Shown here: piece by piece, positions 48,481 through 59,359 of the stretch
Position numbering within the stretch: position 1 is the stretch's first letter
Layout: each line of letters opens with the position of its first letter
Origin: Prorocentrum cordatum
Taxonomy: Eukaryota > Sar > Dinophyceae > Prorocentrales > Prorocentraceae
Length of the DNA: 64,000 bases
Reading direction: 5' to 3'
Assembly: GCA_963575745.1 (NCBI GenBank)
Contig: CAUYUJ010015498.1
Coordinates: 93,710 to 157,709 of the forward strand
Made by a program: the position numbers and the translations under genes
The notes under the pieces: generated by a model
Database searches by the model: none
Seen by the model: the letters and a program-made list of their open reading frames with translations, nothing else
What the model was told of the DNA's origin: nothing

Positions 48481-48789
48481 CGACGCAAATTGGCGGCGTG
48501 CATAAGGGGGTGGGGGGAGGGGGGAAGGCTTCTCAGAAGGAGGCTGCTCCTTGGAAGGCGCCAGCCTTGCATCTCTAACGAAGGCCCGCGCCTTCTGAGA
48601 AACAGAGGCGCTTCTAGGAAGCCTTCCCCCCTCCCCCCTCCCCCCCCTCTGCGCGTGGCCGAGCGAAGCTGCTCCTCGGCTCCCCCCTAAAACACGTCGC
48701 ACGGGCGCCTGCTGCCCCTCGCCGACAGCGACCTCCCGGCGCTGGTGGGGTAGGTCTGGGCCCTCGCGGCACGGGCGTGCGGGCGCGTG

Positions 48790-49200
48790 GGCCGCCCCGC
48801 CTGCTCGCTGCCGAGCTGGCTCGGCCCCGCGCGGCACGGGGACCTGGGGCGCGGCCTGATCGACCCCTGGCAAACCATCCCCTTCCGTCAGGGCTGGAGC
48901 GAAACGTTGCTTTTCGTTTCGCCTTCTCGTTTCGTTGTTCGCTTTGCCCTAGTTGCCTGCTCTCCTGCACCTTCCCGCCAAGAGCGAAAAACAGAACACA
49001 GCCGAAGTCCAGCAAAACAACGTTCAGGCCCAGTCCTCCCTACCGTGACGTCATCCTCGCCTTCCGAGCTACCCTCCAGCCGCATACACACGCCTCTCGG
49101 GGCGAGGCGAGGAGGACGTCACGGAAGGGGCTGGTTTGCCAAGGGTCCGTTAGGCCGCTCCTGAGGACCTCGCGCGGTCGGCGAGGTCGGGCGGCGTGCC
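48790..49200. repeat. Inverted repeat of about 100-bp arms (MITE-like)
   Basis: CCCCTGGCAAACCATCCCCTTCC (48,866) mirrors GGAAGGGGCTGGTTTGCCAAGGG (49,122). The outer parts (CCTGATCGACCCC against CCGTTAGGCC, then CGCGCGG) also pair. The centre is CGAAACG-rich. No gene is assigned inside or in the 49,200-49,760 stretch to its right. Confidence 0.55.
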
Positions 49201-50149
49201 CTCTGGCCGGACGTGCTGGCTGGTGGGACGGGCGAGTCCCGGCAACGTGGGGGGCCGCTCGTCCTCGCCGGCGATCCCGCTGGTCCAATGGGGCCCCATG
49301 CCCGCACTGGAGGCCCTCGGGGAATCCTGGAAAACATCGGATTTTGACTCGCTGTCGCTCGTGCGGTCGCTCATTGCCAAACTGCTGACCAACTCCGTGC
49401 TGGGCAGCAAATCGGGCGGCATGAACTTGTACGCACCGTACCAGCCGGACGTGCTGTTGCCAGGGCGAGGCTTCTCCGTCTCGGGAAGGCGGCTGAACGT
49501 CAATGAAGCTGGAGGCTCGGGACGACGAAGACCAAGGGGCCTGCGGATCCTGCCAGCGGGGGGTTCGCCAAGCGGCTGGCGCGGCACGGAGTGGTGGAGC
49601 CACCTGCCCGCGCTGGGGCGCCCGCGGGTCATCCTGGGAGCCGAGGGTTGCCTCGGCGCAGGAACCACGCTGGATAGCTCTGCCCAAGCTGCCGCCGGCC
49701 TGGGCCTTGGGAACTCTCCGCCGACGGCCGGGAGACTGACGCCCGCGAGGCTCGTCATCTTTTCGGGTCGGGTGTGTATCGCAGGGTGCCTACTTGGGCC
49801 AAAATACGGCTTGAGCTATAAAATGGCGATGGGCCGTCTTGGGGCCTTGGGGCGATCTTGGGGGCCTCTGAGGTCGTCAGGGACGGTACGAAGACCACCC
49901 AAAACGACGATGCTAGAACCGTACGTTTTACGAAGGGAGCGGGACGATTTGTGCTTGTCGGGTCCCTCTTGGGGGGTCCTTCGGGCGTCTTAGACGCGTG
50001 TGGTTCTTCAGGCGTCTCGGACGCGCGTGGGGCCGTTCGAGACGCCTCGAGAGCCGTCGGACACCCCGGAAGGCCGTCTCGGGGGTGGCTCGCGAGTGTC
50101 TCGTGGCGACGTGGCGCCCGTCGGCTCGCTCTGCGGGGAGCCTCTGGGG

Positions 50150-50410
50150 ACCCCCGGGAAGTGCGGGCCCCGCCCCCCGGGCCCCCCGCCCCTGGGGCGC
50201 CCCGCGCTTTGGGGGGCTCACGCAGTTCAGCCGGGCGCCCGCCCGTGGGCGCCACGTGAACGCCCCGCGCTGGGTGGGCGTGCCAGTGTTTTTCGCGCTG
50301 GCGCCCGCCCGTAACCTGTTCGTGGGCGTCCTGCGCTGTTGGGGGCACGCCAGGGTTTCACCCGGTGCCCGCCCGTGGGCGCCTCGTGGGCGCCCCGGAA
50401 GCATACGCTG
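50150..50410. repeat. GC-rich tandem repeat with GGCGCC(C/A)GCCCGTGGGCGCC
   Basis: Three to four degenerate units of about 65 bp with GCCCGCCCGTGGGCGCC and CCCCGCGCTG words, then a change to AT-richer DNA at 50,430. Confidence 0.6.
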
Positions 50411-50899
50411 CGACACGCAGAATCTCTTTCCCCCCCTCCCTAACCCAGATGAGTCGACATTTTCTTGGATCATCGTTCATGTCCCAGGTGAACTCATACC
50501 ATCGTAGCCACGCACCAATTCATCTCAACATACCTTTTGCAATCACCCCTTGCACAACAAATCATAATGTCCACGCGCGGGTGGACATGTCGAAATCATA
50601 CCAAACACACTCGTTCAGCACGCGTTCCACAACATACAAACAACAAACAATATTGGTTTGCCCGCGCACACTTGCCCACACTAGGAAGAAACCCGTATGA
50701 TGTTACCAATATCGTCCAGAAGCCGCGTTCTCATCTCACCATGCGGCGCATCCGAATTAATCTACCACGCGCCCAGTGCACGAATCCGTATCGTACGATA
50801 CCATACGGGCCAAGCGCGCGCCGCCACGCGCGCGTGTTTTAGCATGTTTTTTTGTTTCCATATTTTTTGGTTTGCGAAGAATTTCAATATGGATCTCTT

Positions 50900-53800
50900 C
50901 AGGCACAAATGCAACAACAAATGCTTTCAAGAGGAAGCCTGCCAAATTCCTTCTTCGCCATCCCCCCATCAACGCCACCGCATCACTGCTGTCATCGTCA
51001 TCGCCCATCGCCGCCGGCATCATCAGGGAGTCGCCTTCATCCCCGACACATGGAACAACTCGTCGTCACCGTCGACACCAACATCGGCACCGTCATTGGC
51101 CTTGCCGTCGTCACCGTCCTCATCGCCAGATACGTCATTACTGTTATCCTGGTTGCCGCGTTTCTGTCGGCGTCATTGCGAAACCGTGCCCGAGCCACCG
51201 ACCCGAGCTAGAATGCCCGCGCGCCAGCGCGGTTTGATGCGTGCTGAGAAGTCCCCATCGGCAAATGTCATCGAAGCCACATCAGTTGCGCCAAGACTGC
51301 TCCTCGCACGAAGGTTCGCGCGCCAGCGCGGCTGCAGAGATGCGCCAGCCGATGCCCAGTGTTCGTAACAATCACGACTGCTTGGGTTTTGCAAGACAAG
51401 ATGCTGGTGGGCGGGAGGGATGTTTGCGCGAACGGTTGGGTTAACAACTCTGTATACACTTGGTTCGCTTTCCCTTTTTATAAAAAACTCCCCCCTGGAT
51501 AAACTCTTCCCGTGCTGCAACTTACACACGATTGTGCCCCATCGTCCATCCGAAAGTTGAATTCGCACCATCCCAGACAAGCCAGTATCGCTTCCCTGAC
51601 ATCCTCTGCAACAGATTCTGCGCGCGCAATCGCTTACCCAAAATCAGATGTTTCCGAACATCCCTTGCCATGCAACACGTGATACGAAGTGCGCGCGCGC
51701 ACGTCGTCGCGCGCGCATGCCGAAGTCCGTCAAAAACGCTGGGCCGCGTAAGGGTCTCAACATCGAGTGCCCAAGGAACATATCAACCACGTAGGGTTTC
51801 GCAACACGGATTGTCACACAAACTTTGCGCGCGCAAAAACACTGAAAACAAGCGGTTTCGCAACATCAATTTTCAACATGCGTGCGCTCGCGCTCTTGCG
51901 ACTTCTTGAGACAACCCTGGTTTTTCAACATGTTCATGCATTTCTGCCAAACGTGCCTCTGGCGCCGCATGCCGGAATCATTCGCGCGCCCTTGCGCGCG
52001 TGCTGGGGTGCACGGCCCGTGCCGAATCATACCTCGCGGGCAACTCTCGAGCGTCGGCCGCGCGCGCATGTCGAACTCTTTCCAAGATCTTCATCGCCGG
52101 CGCGAAGGCGCCGTCATCGTCGTCGGCATGATAAGCGCCCGCGCCGTCGCTGGCCGCGCCGTCGTCGCTGTCAGCATCGCCGCCAGCATCGCTGCTGCAA
52201 TCGCCGCGTCTACAATTGTCGACGTTGCCGCGGTACCGCGCCCGCCCAAGTCGCCGACTCGCACTGAAGTGCCCGCTGGCATGCGCCCAGCGGCCCGCGC
52301 CACCACGGCTGCGTCGGTCGCGCCAAACCAGCCGACCGCTGCGCGCGCGCACGCGCGGGCTGTCGCGACCGCGGAGATGCAAGAGTCAGCGCCAAGCACT
52401 CATCGCAATCGCCGCCGCATGGGGTTTGCAAACCAAGTTGCGGGTGGGCGGGCGGGCGGAATGTTTGCGCGAGCGCTGGAGCGGTCAATTTCAAACGGAG
52501 CATTTGGTGATTTGCACCACATAACCTGCGCCGCATAGCCAGCATAACATGTCTTGCACCGCGCAGCTTGCACCGCGCACCTAGCACCAGGTAGATTGCG
52601 CAACGACGAGCGCACCACAAAGCTGCTTGCGCCGCACAGCTTGCGCCGAGTAGCACGCGCATCGCTTGCGCCGCGCAGATTGCACCGCGTGGCTCTCATC
52701 GCGCATGTTCCCGTCAGGAAACGTGAATCCTCGCCCCGCTCCCGCGGTTGCGTCTCGTCGCCCGATCCACGCGAGCCCGGCGCGTGCCGGCGCCAGGCTG
52801 GGCACTGACCCCCATTCGTCCGTATCGGGTGGCGCTTTACGCGCGAGCTTGTTCACCTCGAGCGATCATTTTCAATTCCCCTTTGCCGCGAGATATGACG
52901 ACGCCCCCGCGCGCGCGCCGCAATCAACCAAACGCACTCGGTCAGCATGGCGCGTGGGTTTGGCACAATCTACCAGATCTCCAGCCCGCGCGAATGCGCT
53001 GACACCGTGGGAAACAATCTCGCGCATTCTCATCTCGCCGCGCGGTGCATCTGCGTTGGTCTAGCATGCGCCCAATAGACACATCCGCATTGAACAGTCC
53101 GCATCCGTGAGCAAAATCCCGCCCGCACCACAGGCGCGCCATGCAAAATGTAATTTTTGCGAACCGCATGAACAACCGCGCGTTTAGCAACGGCACGCTC
53201 GCGAATTTCGTCGCGCGCAAGTCCTAACCGTAACGCCGCCAACGCTTTCGCACCGCCGCCGTCGCCATCGCATCGCCAATCGCCGCCAGTGTCGCCACCA
53301 TTAGGTCACTTGCACCGCCTGCGCATGGACATCATCATCGCCATTGTCGCTACCAACGCCAGCGCCAGCATTGACCCTGCCGTCGCCGTCGTCCTCATCG
53401 CCGCCACCGCCGCTCCGACCATCATCGTCGCCGCCGTTTTCGGCGCCGCGCTCGCCCAGATCACCGACCTGCGCCGGAAAGCCCGCGCGACGGCGCTGCC
53501 TCTGGCGCGCGCTGGGGGCGCGCATCGGTGCGCGCCGCCGCCGCCGTGCTATTCGCGATGAACCAGCTGGTCGCACTGCGCGCAAGCGCGCAAACGCGGT
53601 CGCAAACTTGCGCGAACCAATTTCAATCAGAAACGGAAGTCGCGGCCGCGCCGCCACTGCCGGCGCCGCGATGCCGCGCCCGCAGGGGCGTCCGCGCCGC
53701 GCCATGGCGCCCGTGCGCCGGCGCCGCCACGGCGACGCGGGATTCCCGTCGGTTAGCGCCATCGCGGCCGCGCGAACTGCGCGGGGCCAGCTGGTCGCCC

Positions 53801-54264
53801 TGCGCGCGCGCGCGCCAGCGCGGTCGCGCAAACGCGCTGGCATGTGCCAAGCGGCATCCCCAATCGTGGCCGCATGGGTGTCGCCAGACAAGTTGCGGGT
53901 GGGAATGTGGGGCGATGGCGCGAGCATTGGGTCGACGGCTTCAACGAGATGGGATGCGCCGCGTGCGTTGCACCACCTAGCCTACGCAACGTAACTTGCG
54001 CCCAGCAGATTGCGCCGCGTATCTTGCACCGAGCGATTGCGCCACATAGCGTCCACATCCATGTGTATGCACGTCCTGTTTGTGGTCCGCGCTGGGCAAC
54101 GTGTTCTTATGTGTTTCCTTGAGCGTGAATCATAACTTCTGCCATTTTCATTGTGCAACTGTAGCAACCAACGTGGGTCTCAAACCAAATGTTTCTAGGA
54201 ACGCATGGTCTGCGATCCAGGTGGCGCAGCCTAGACCGTGCACTCATTTGCGCGAAGAGTATAT

Positions 54265-54304
<40 letters not shown>

Positions 54305-54850
54305 ATGCATGTCTGTACATATATAGTTATATGTGTATTTGTGTGTATATCTATATTAAATATATGTAGATATGCGAGGTGCATCCTAAGTGGCGCACTG
54401 AATTTTCGCAAAATTAAGGATTGCAGCTCCATTGCTCGTGCGGGTCGCCCCACCCACCCACCCGTAACTTGGTCTGCAAAAGCCACGCGGCGGAAATTGC
54501 GAGGAATGCTTGACGTTGGCTGGCGCGCCCCTGCGGCCGCGCCGTCCCGCGCGCGCTCGTGCGCGGCGGCCAGTTTTTCTGGCGCGACTGACGCGGCCGC
54601 AGTTTCGCTAACCTTTGGGCACTACTCAGCGGGGACGTCAGTGCGAATGGGTCACTTGGGCGGGCGTGGTATCATGGCGACGTCGACAACAATAGATTGA
54701 GGCAGTAGCGATAATGGTGACGATGAAAAAGATGACGACGGCCAGGCCTGTCACGGCGCCGATGCGAATCGCGACGGCGGCGACGACGGCGCCCCCGCGT
54801 TGGAGATGAACATTTTGGATGGACTTCGGCGCGCGCGCGCGGCCGACGCG
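50900..54850. repeat. Dispersed 0.5-0.7-kb repeat family, three direct copies and one inverted
   Basis: Each copy has a GTC/ATC-rich part, then GCCCAAGTCGCC or GCCCAGATCACC, then a CGCGCG-rich part, and ends CAAGTTGCGGGTGGGCGGG...ATGTTTGCGCGA. Ends lie near 51,400, 52,440 and 53,890; an inverted copy begins near 54,445 (ACCCGTAACTTGG). Copies at 52,020-52,270 (plus) and 54,890-54,640 (minus) translate to similar peptides (PRGQLSSVGRAR and PRGPLARVGRAR). Between them, short TTGCGCCGCGCAG-type units occur at 52,540-52,700 and 53,960-54,040. Confidence 0.55.
54255..54370. repeat. (TA)n/(TG)n microsatellite
   Basis: TATATATA with TGTGTGCATGCATG and ACATATATAG words; the most AT-rich spot in the window. 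Confidence 0.9.
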
Positions 54851-55324
54851 CGCAAGTGGGCCGCGCGGCAATATTTGGCAAGGCTCGCGCCTGCGCGGCC
54901 GCGACCTGCTCCGCCTCTGCGTCCCTGCCCTGCTCGATTGGCCAAGCGGTGAAGGCCCGCGCGCGACCGCCACTCGCGCCGGATCTCGTCTGGCTGCATC
55001 GGGTTGGCTGCCTTCGCCCCCTGAAGGTCAGGTCTCGCGGCTGGTCGGCGAGGGCCGTGGCTGCGCCTGCCGCCGCGTCCGTCAGCAGCTCCACGCGGCG
55101 CGAAGGCGCCTCGCCTGCCCCTTCCGCGGGCGGCGGCACGACCGCTGCCCGCTTGCCCGCCGTCTGCCGGCCCTCGCACCCTGGCGCGCGGCCCGCCGAG
55201 ATCCGGAGCGCCTCGGCGGAGCCGGCCACAGGCGCCCCCGCTGGCGCCTGGGCCCTCGCCTCCGCGAGGGCATGGCCTGCAGGGGCCGCTCCCCCCGATC
55301 TGAGGAGGGCCCCGGGCCAGGCCC

Positions 55325-56938
55325 TCATCCCGGCGGCCTCTTCTCGGGGGGGCGCCGCCTCAGTTCCGCTACCTTCATCTCGCGAGCCTCGGCGCGCTCG
55401 GCAGCCGCCTCTTTGTCCTGCGACGCCCTGGCCGGCATGCTCTCGCCGGGGATCGGCGCGAGCTGGGCGCTGCGCCAGTGGCCATCCCGCAGCGCCGCCG
55501 TCCTGGTCTTGAACTCCTGTTTGAGCAAGTCGCTGACCTCCACGACTTGGCCGCGCAGCAGCCCGCCGATGGCCTCGCCGAGGGCGCGCGGCGCGCGCGC
55601 CTCGTCCGCCTCCAACGGTCGCGGCGGGCGCGCCACAAAGAACACCGCGTCGAGGTGCTGCGCGACGCAGGGGCCGGGCGGATCGACGGGGCTCTCGTCG
55701 GCCAGCAGCCGGGTGAACTGGCCCCTGAGGTGCGCCAGCCCGCCCTCCAACAGCACGCCCGGCCGCTGCCGCGCGATCTTCTGGGAGAGGTCGCGCTCGA
55801 CGTTCACGCCCGGGCAAACGTCGCGGCCCAGCGCGACCTCCCCGCCCTCGCCGGCCTCGCCCGCGCCATCGCCGCTGCGGCCGGCACCTCGACAAGGCGA
55901 TCGCGGCCAGAGGGGCGGCCGGCCGAACGGCGGCGGCTGCCGCGGCGGGTTGCTCCACCGCCCGCCTTGCCGGGGGCCCGCGCAACGCCCGGCGCCGCCG
56001 CGTTTTTCGCTGCCGGGCGGCTGCTCGGCGCAGGGGCGCCAGCTCGCATGCGCTGCCCCGGCTGCGCCAGCCTGTCGCGCATCTCGGGGTCCTCGAGGGC
56101 CCGCTCGAGGTCCGCGACCTCGTCGTCCATCGGGCTCCCGCTGGAACCCCCCGCGCGCGAGCCCAGGCCTGGGGGGCCGCCGCGGCGCCTCTTGGCCGGC
56201 GGGGGCTCCTCCGCGGCGGGGCCCTTCACCTCGCGGGGGCGGGCCCAGCGGCCTCGGAAGAGGCGGCGGCTGCCGGCGGCCGCTCTCGTCGGCCGAGCCG
56301 GCAGCGCTGCCGGCGGGGGTTGGCCAGCCTCCTCCTGCGGTGACTCGCAGGCCTCCGGTCTGCTGCGGCGCCAGCACGAGGCCCTCCTTCACCGTCTCCA
56401 GGTCGAGCTCGTCGACCAGCCGCCAGGCGTCGAGGCGCTCGACCCCGCCGGCGCCGGCCGGGCACTCCGCGTCGCAGCGCTCCTGTGCGCAGCCGCAGAG
56501 GTGGAAGAGCGCGCCGCGGGGGCGCCCGCCCTGCTGGCCGACCGCCTGCGCGTGCCAGGCGAAGTGGCCGTCGCTTGCGCCCGCGCGCCGGCCCTGGGCG
56601 AAGCGCCTGGCGGCAGCGCGGTCGCCCTCGCACGAGTCCTGGTCGTGCGCGACCTCGACGCACAACAGCTCCACCTCCTGCGCTTGGCCAGCCCCGTCGC
56701 GGACCTGCGCCAGCAGGTGGTCGCCGGGCCCGAGCGCCAGCCCCCCCGGCAGCTCGCCGTTCGACCGTGCGTCGAACCAGGCGCCGCGGGGGAACGGCCA
56801 CACGGGCGCCCCCCTGCGCATCCGGCGCGCCACCTCCCAGCAGCGCCAAGACCGAGGAGCGCCCTCGGCGCGGTCGCCCGCCGCGGCCCCAGGGCAAGGA
56901 AGGGCCGCGGCGGGAGTGGGTGGGCTGGGGCGGTCCAA
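55325..56938 (-). pseudogene. Gag-like N-terminal fragment of a dinoflagellate retroelement
   Basis: A 537-codon minus-strand frame. Recognisable-looking parts are LALGPGDHLLAQVRDGAGQA, GALFHLCGCAQERC, RLDAWRLVDELDLETVKEGL, RDLSQKIARQRPGVLLEGGL, and LLKQEFKTRTAALRDGHWRS before a stop. The order and the phrase LLxQxFKxxxxAxxDGxW resemble the N-terminal protein of dinoflagellate retroelements. A second minus frame (about 54,830-55,330) seems to continue it. No reverse transcriptase lies downstream, so the copy is truncated. The opposite strand is also open because of high GC, and I prefer the minus strand on content. Confidence 0.45.
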
Positions 56939-56949
56939 GCCGAAATGAC

Positions 56950-57740
56950 TGCAGGGTTTAAGCGTGGTTTATACGGCGGGCTCGTTTCGGAAGAGGCTCC
57001 CCCCAGTAAGGATACCATATGTAAATTTATATATTAACAATGGATAACTTAAGAATTCGCACAAACGCGCGCGCTCAACATTTCGGCATGCGCGCGATGA
57101 CGCGCGCGTGCGCACTTCGTTATATTTTTCCAAGGGGCTCTTGAAGATGACGATTGTTGATAAACGAATGTGCGCGCATACTATATGTTGCAAGAGGATT
57201 GCGGGGGGGGCGGGGGTCGATGCCAGCCCCCCTAGGATGGTGCCGTACTCCTACGTAAATTGCAATAGCAAAAGGGGGATATCCTATTTTTCATCGAAAA
57301 GGAGACTGTGTAACAAACCAACCGGGCGTTGACAATCGTATTGCTGGTTGTACCAGTAGCACGTAAATCCACAATCATCCGTATACAATAATAACACGGA
57401 TGCTGATAGTAGCATTCACGCTGCGAGGCATACTAATACTACCAAGACTAATCGTACCCCGAGTAGAGAGAAAATGCGAAAACGAATCATACGAATAAGA
57501 CTACTACAAGTACGGAAATCAATCGTGCTACTCGTACTAATGCTAATCATACCCGTACTACTCGTAACGCCCATACTGTTGACATACTCGTACCAACACA
57601 CATACTACGAGCAATGATACAAATAATAATGATGCTAGTAACGACAACCACACATACTACGAGCAATGATAAAAATAGTAATGGTGCTAATAACGATAAT
57701 GACAACAGTACTAGTATCGTCGTATAAGTAGAAACGCACG
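56950..57740. other. AT-rich stretch with (ACTAAT)/(TACTAC)-type triplets
   Basis: Low GC after the retroelement fragment; 57,400-57,730 is made of TACTAC, ACTAATACT and ATAATAATG words. No gene seen. Confidence 0.5.
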
Positions 57741-58286
57741 AAGATGTCAACTACTGCCAACAGAAAGACGGATCACAGCAACCATATTACCACAGGGCAT
57801 CGATGGGATGGGGGGCGGCAGGGAAGAAGGGATGGAGGCGCAGGAAGCTACGAATCAGAAGTCCGCGAGTTTCTCGGGCCTCGTCAATTCGGGGCCCTCC
57901 CCGTCTCTAGAACATTGTGGAATGGAGTGGGGCGGGAGGTGAGGGGAGAGGCGACAGAGAGGGCGGTCCCCTGTTCCACGCCCAGGCCTACTCGAACTTC
58001 AGTTCCAGCTCGCCATTAATACTGACACCCTTCGCCGCGCGGACGGCGCCCTGAGCTGAACAACGAAAGCTGGCGAACCATGTGGGGGGGATTTGGAACC
58101 GGATTTCCTCTTTCCTTTTCTTGGGCCGGCGCTGGCGTCGACGGCGGCTGGCGGCGGGGAGCATCGATGAAGACGGCGCTTTCCTTATCTGGGCTGGCGC
58201 CGGCACCTGCGGTGGCTGGCGGCGGCGGCGGGGAGCGCCGACGAGGACGACGGCGAGGACGATGGCGACGACGACGACGCTCCGCC

Positions 58287-58356
58287 ACCGTTGCCTCCTG
58301 GGATCTCATCGGAGGGCTCTCTGGGGCCTCTGAGTGGCGTTTCTGAAGCCTCCTGC
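58287..58356 (+). repeat. 70-bp sequence before the (GGT)n array, copy 1
   Basis: TGCCTCCTGGGATCTCATCG through TTTCTGAAGCCTCCT is related to 61,672-61,735 (TGCCTCCTGATGTCTCCTCA through TTTGTGAAGCCTCCT). Both copies lie beside GGT-rich tracts. Confidence 0.55.
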
Positions 58357-58384
58357 GCACCTGTTGGGCGTCTCTGGTGGCCTC

Positions 58385-59235
58385 TCTGAGGTGGTGGTGG
58401 TGGTGGGCTGCGGTCGTGATGATGGTGGTGGTTGTGGCGGTGGTGGTGGTGTGGTGGTTGGTGGTGGTGGTGTTGGTGGTGGTTATTGCGGTGGTGATGG
58501 TGGCAGCCTGTGGTGGTAGTGGTGGTGGTGGGTTGTGCTGGTGTCGTTGTGGTTTCTGGCGGTGGTGATGCGGTGGTGGCGGTGGTAGCGGTGGTGGTGT
58601 GGTGGTTTGTCGTTGTGGTTGTGTTGGTGGTAGTGGTTGTGGTGGTGGTGTGGTGGTGGTGCTGGTGGCGGTGGTTGTCGTGGTGGTGGTGGTGCGGTGG
58701 TTTGTTGTGGTGGGTGGTTGCGGTAGTGGGTGGTGGTCGTGGTGGTGCTGGTAGTGTGGTTTGTGGTGGCGGTGGTGGTGGTGGGTTGTGGCGGTGGTGG
58801 TGGTGGTGGCGGTCAGGGTGGTGGCTGTGGTGTGGTGGTTTGTTGTCGTGGTGGTGATGGGTTGTGGAAGTGATGCTGGTGGCGGTGGCGGCGGCGGTGG
58901 TGGTGTTGTGGTGATTTGTGGTGGTGGTGGTGTCGGTGGTAGGTTGTTCTGGTGGTGAAGTGGTGGTTGCGGCGGTGGTGGTGGTGGTGCTGGTGTGGTG
59001 GTTTGTGGTGGAAGTGGTGGTGGTGGTTGCGTGGTGGTTTGTCGTCGTGGTGGTGTGGTGGTTTGCGGTGGCGGTGGTGGTGGTGGTGGCGTGGTGGTTT
59101 GTTGTGGCGGTGGTGGGTTTTGGTGGTGGTGGTGGTGGTGGTGAAGGCGGTGGTGGTGATGGTGGTGGTGGTGTAATGGTTTGTGGTGGTGGTTGTGGTG
59201 GTTGTGGTGGGTTGTGGTTGTTTGTGGTGGTGGTG
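58385..59235 (+). repeat. (GGT)n-rich minisatellite
   Basis: About 850 bp of GGTGGT, GTGGTGGTTTGT and TGGTGGC words without a fixed period. Frames are poly-Val/Trp/Gly on plus, poly-Thr/Pro/His on minus. A short version recurs at 61,471-61,610. Confidence 0.9.
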
Positions 59236-59359
59236 TTTTTTTTCCCAACCCTCCTTGGTTGGGTATTCGTTGAGAATAGAGGGGTGTGGTCACGTCTCTC
59301 TTTCTTCTCCTCCCGCCTCCCGCCTCCTCTCGCCTCCTGCCCTCTCTTCGCCGTCGATT

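Noticed and set aside
49196-49993. A 265-codon plus frame (and overlapping minus frames) as a gene
   Set aside because: Three overlapping frames on two strands look equally plausible, none with a motif; it adjoins an inverted-repeat element.
54819-56948. A 709-codon plus-strand frame
   Set aside because: Arg/Pro/Ser-rich with no motif. The minus strand carries retroelement-like phrases, so the plus frame is judged a GC-driven shadow.
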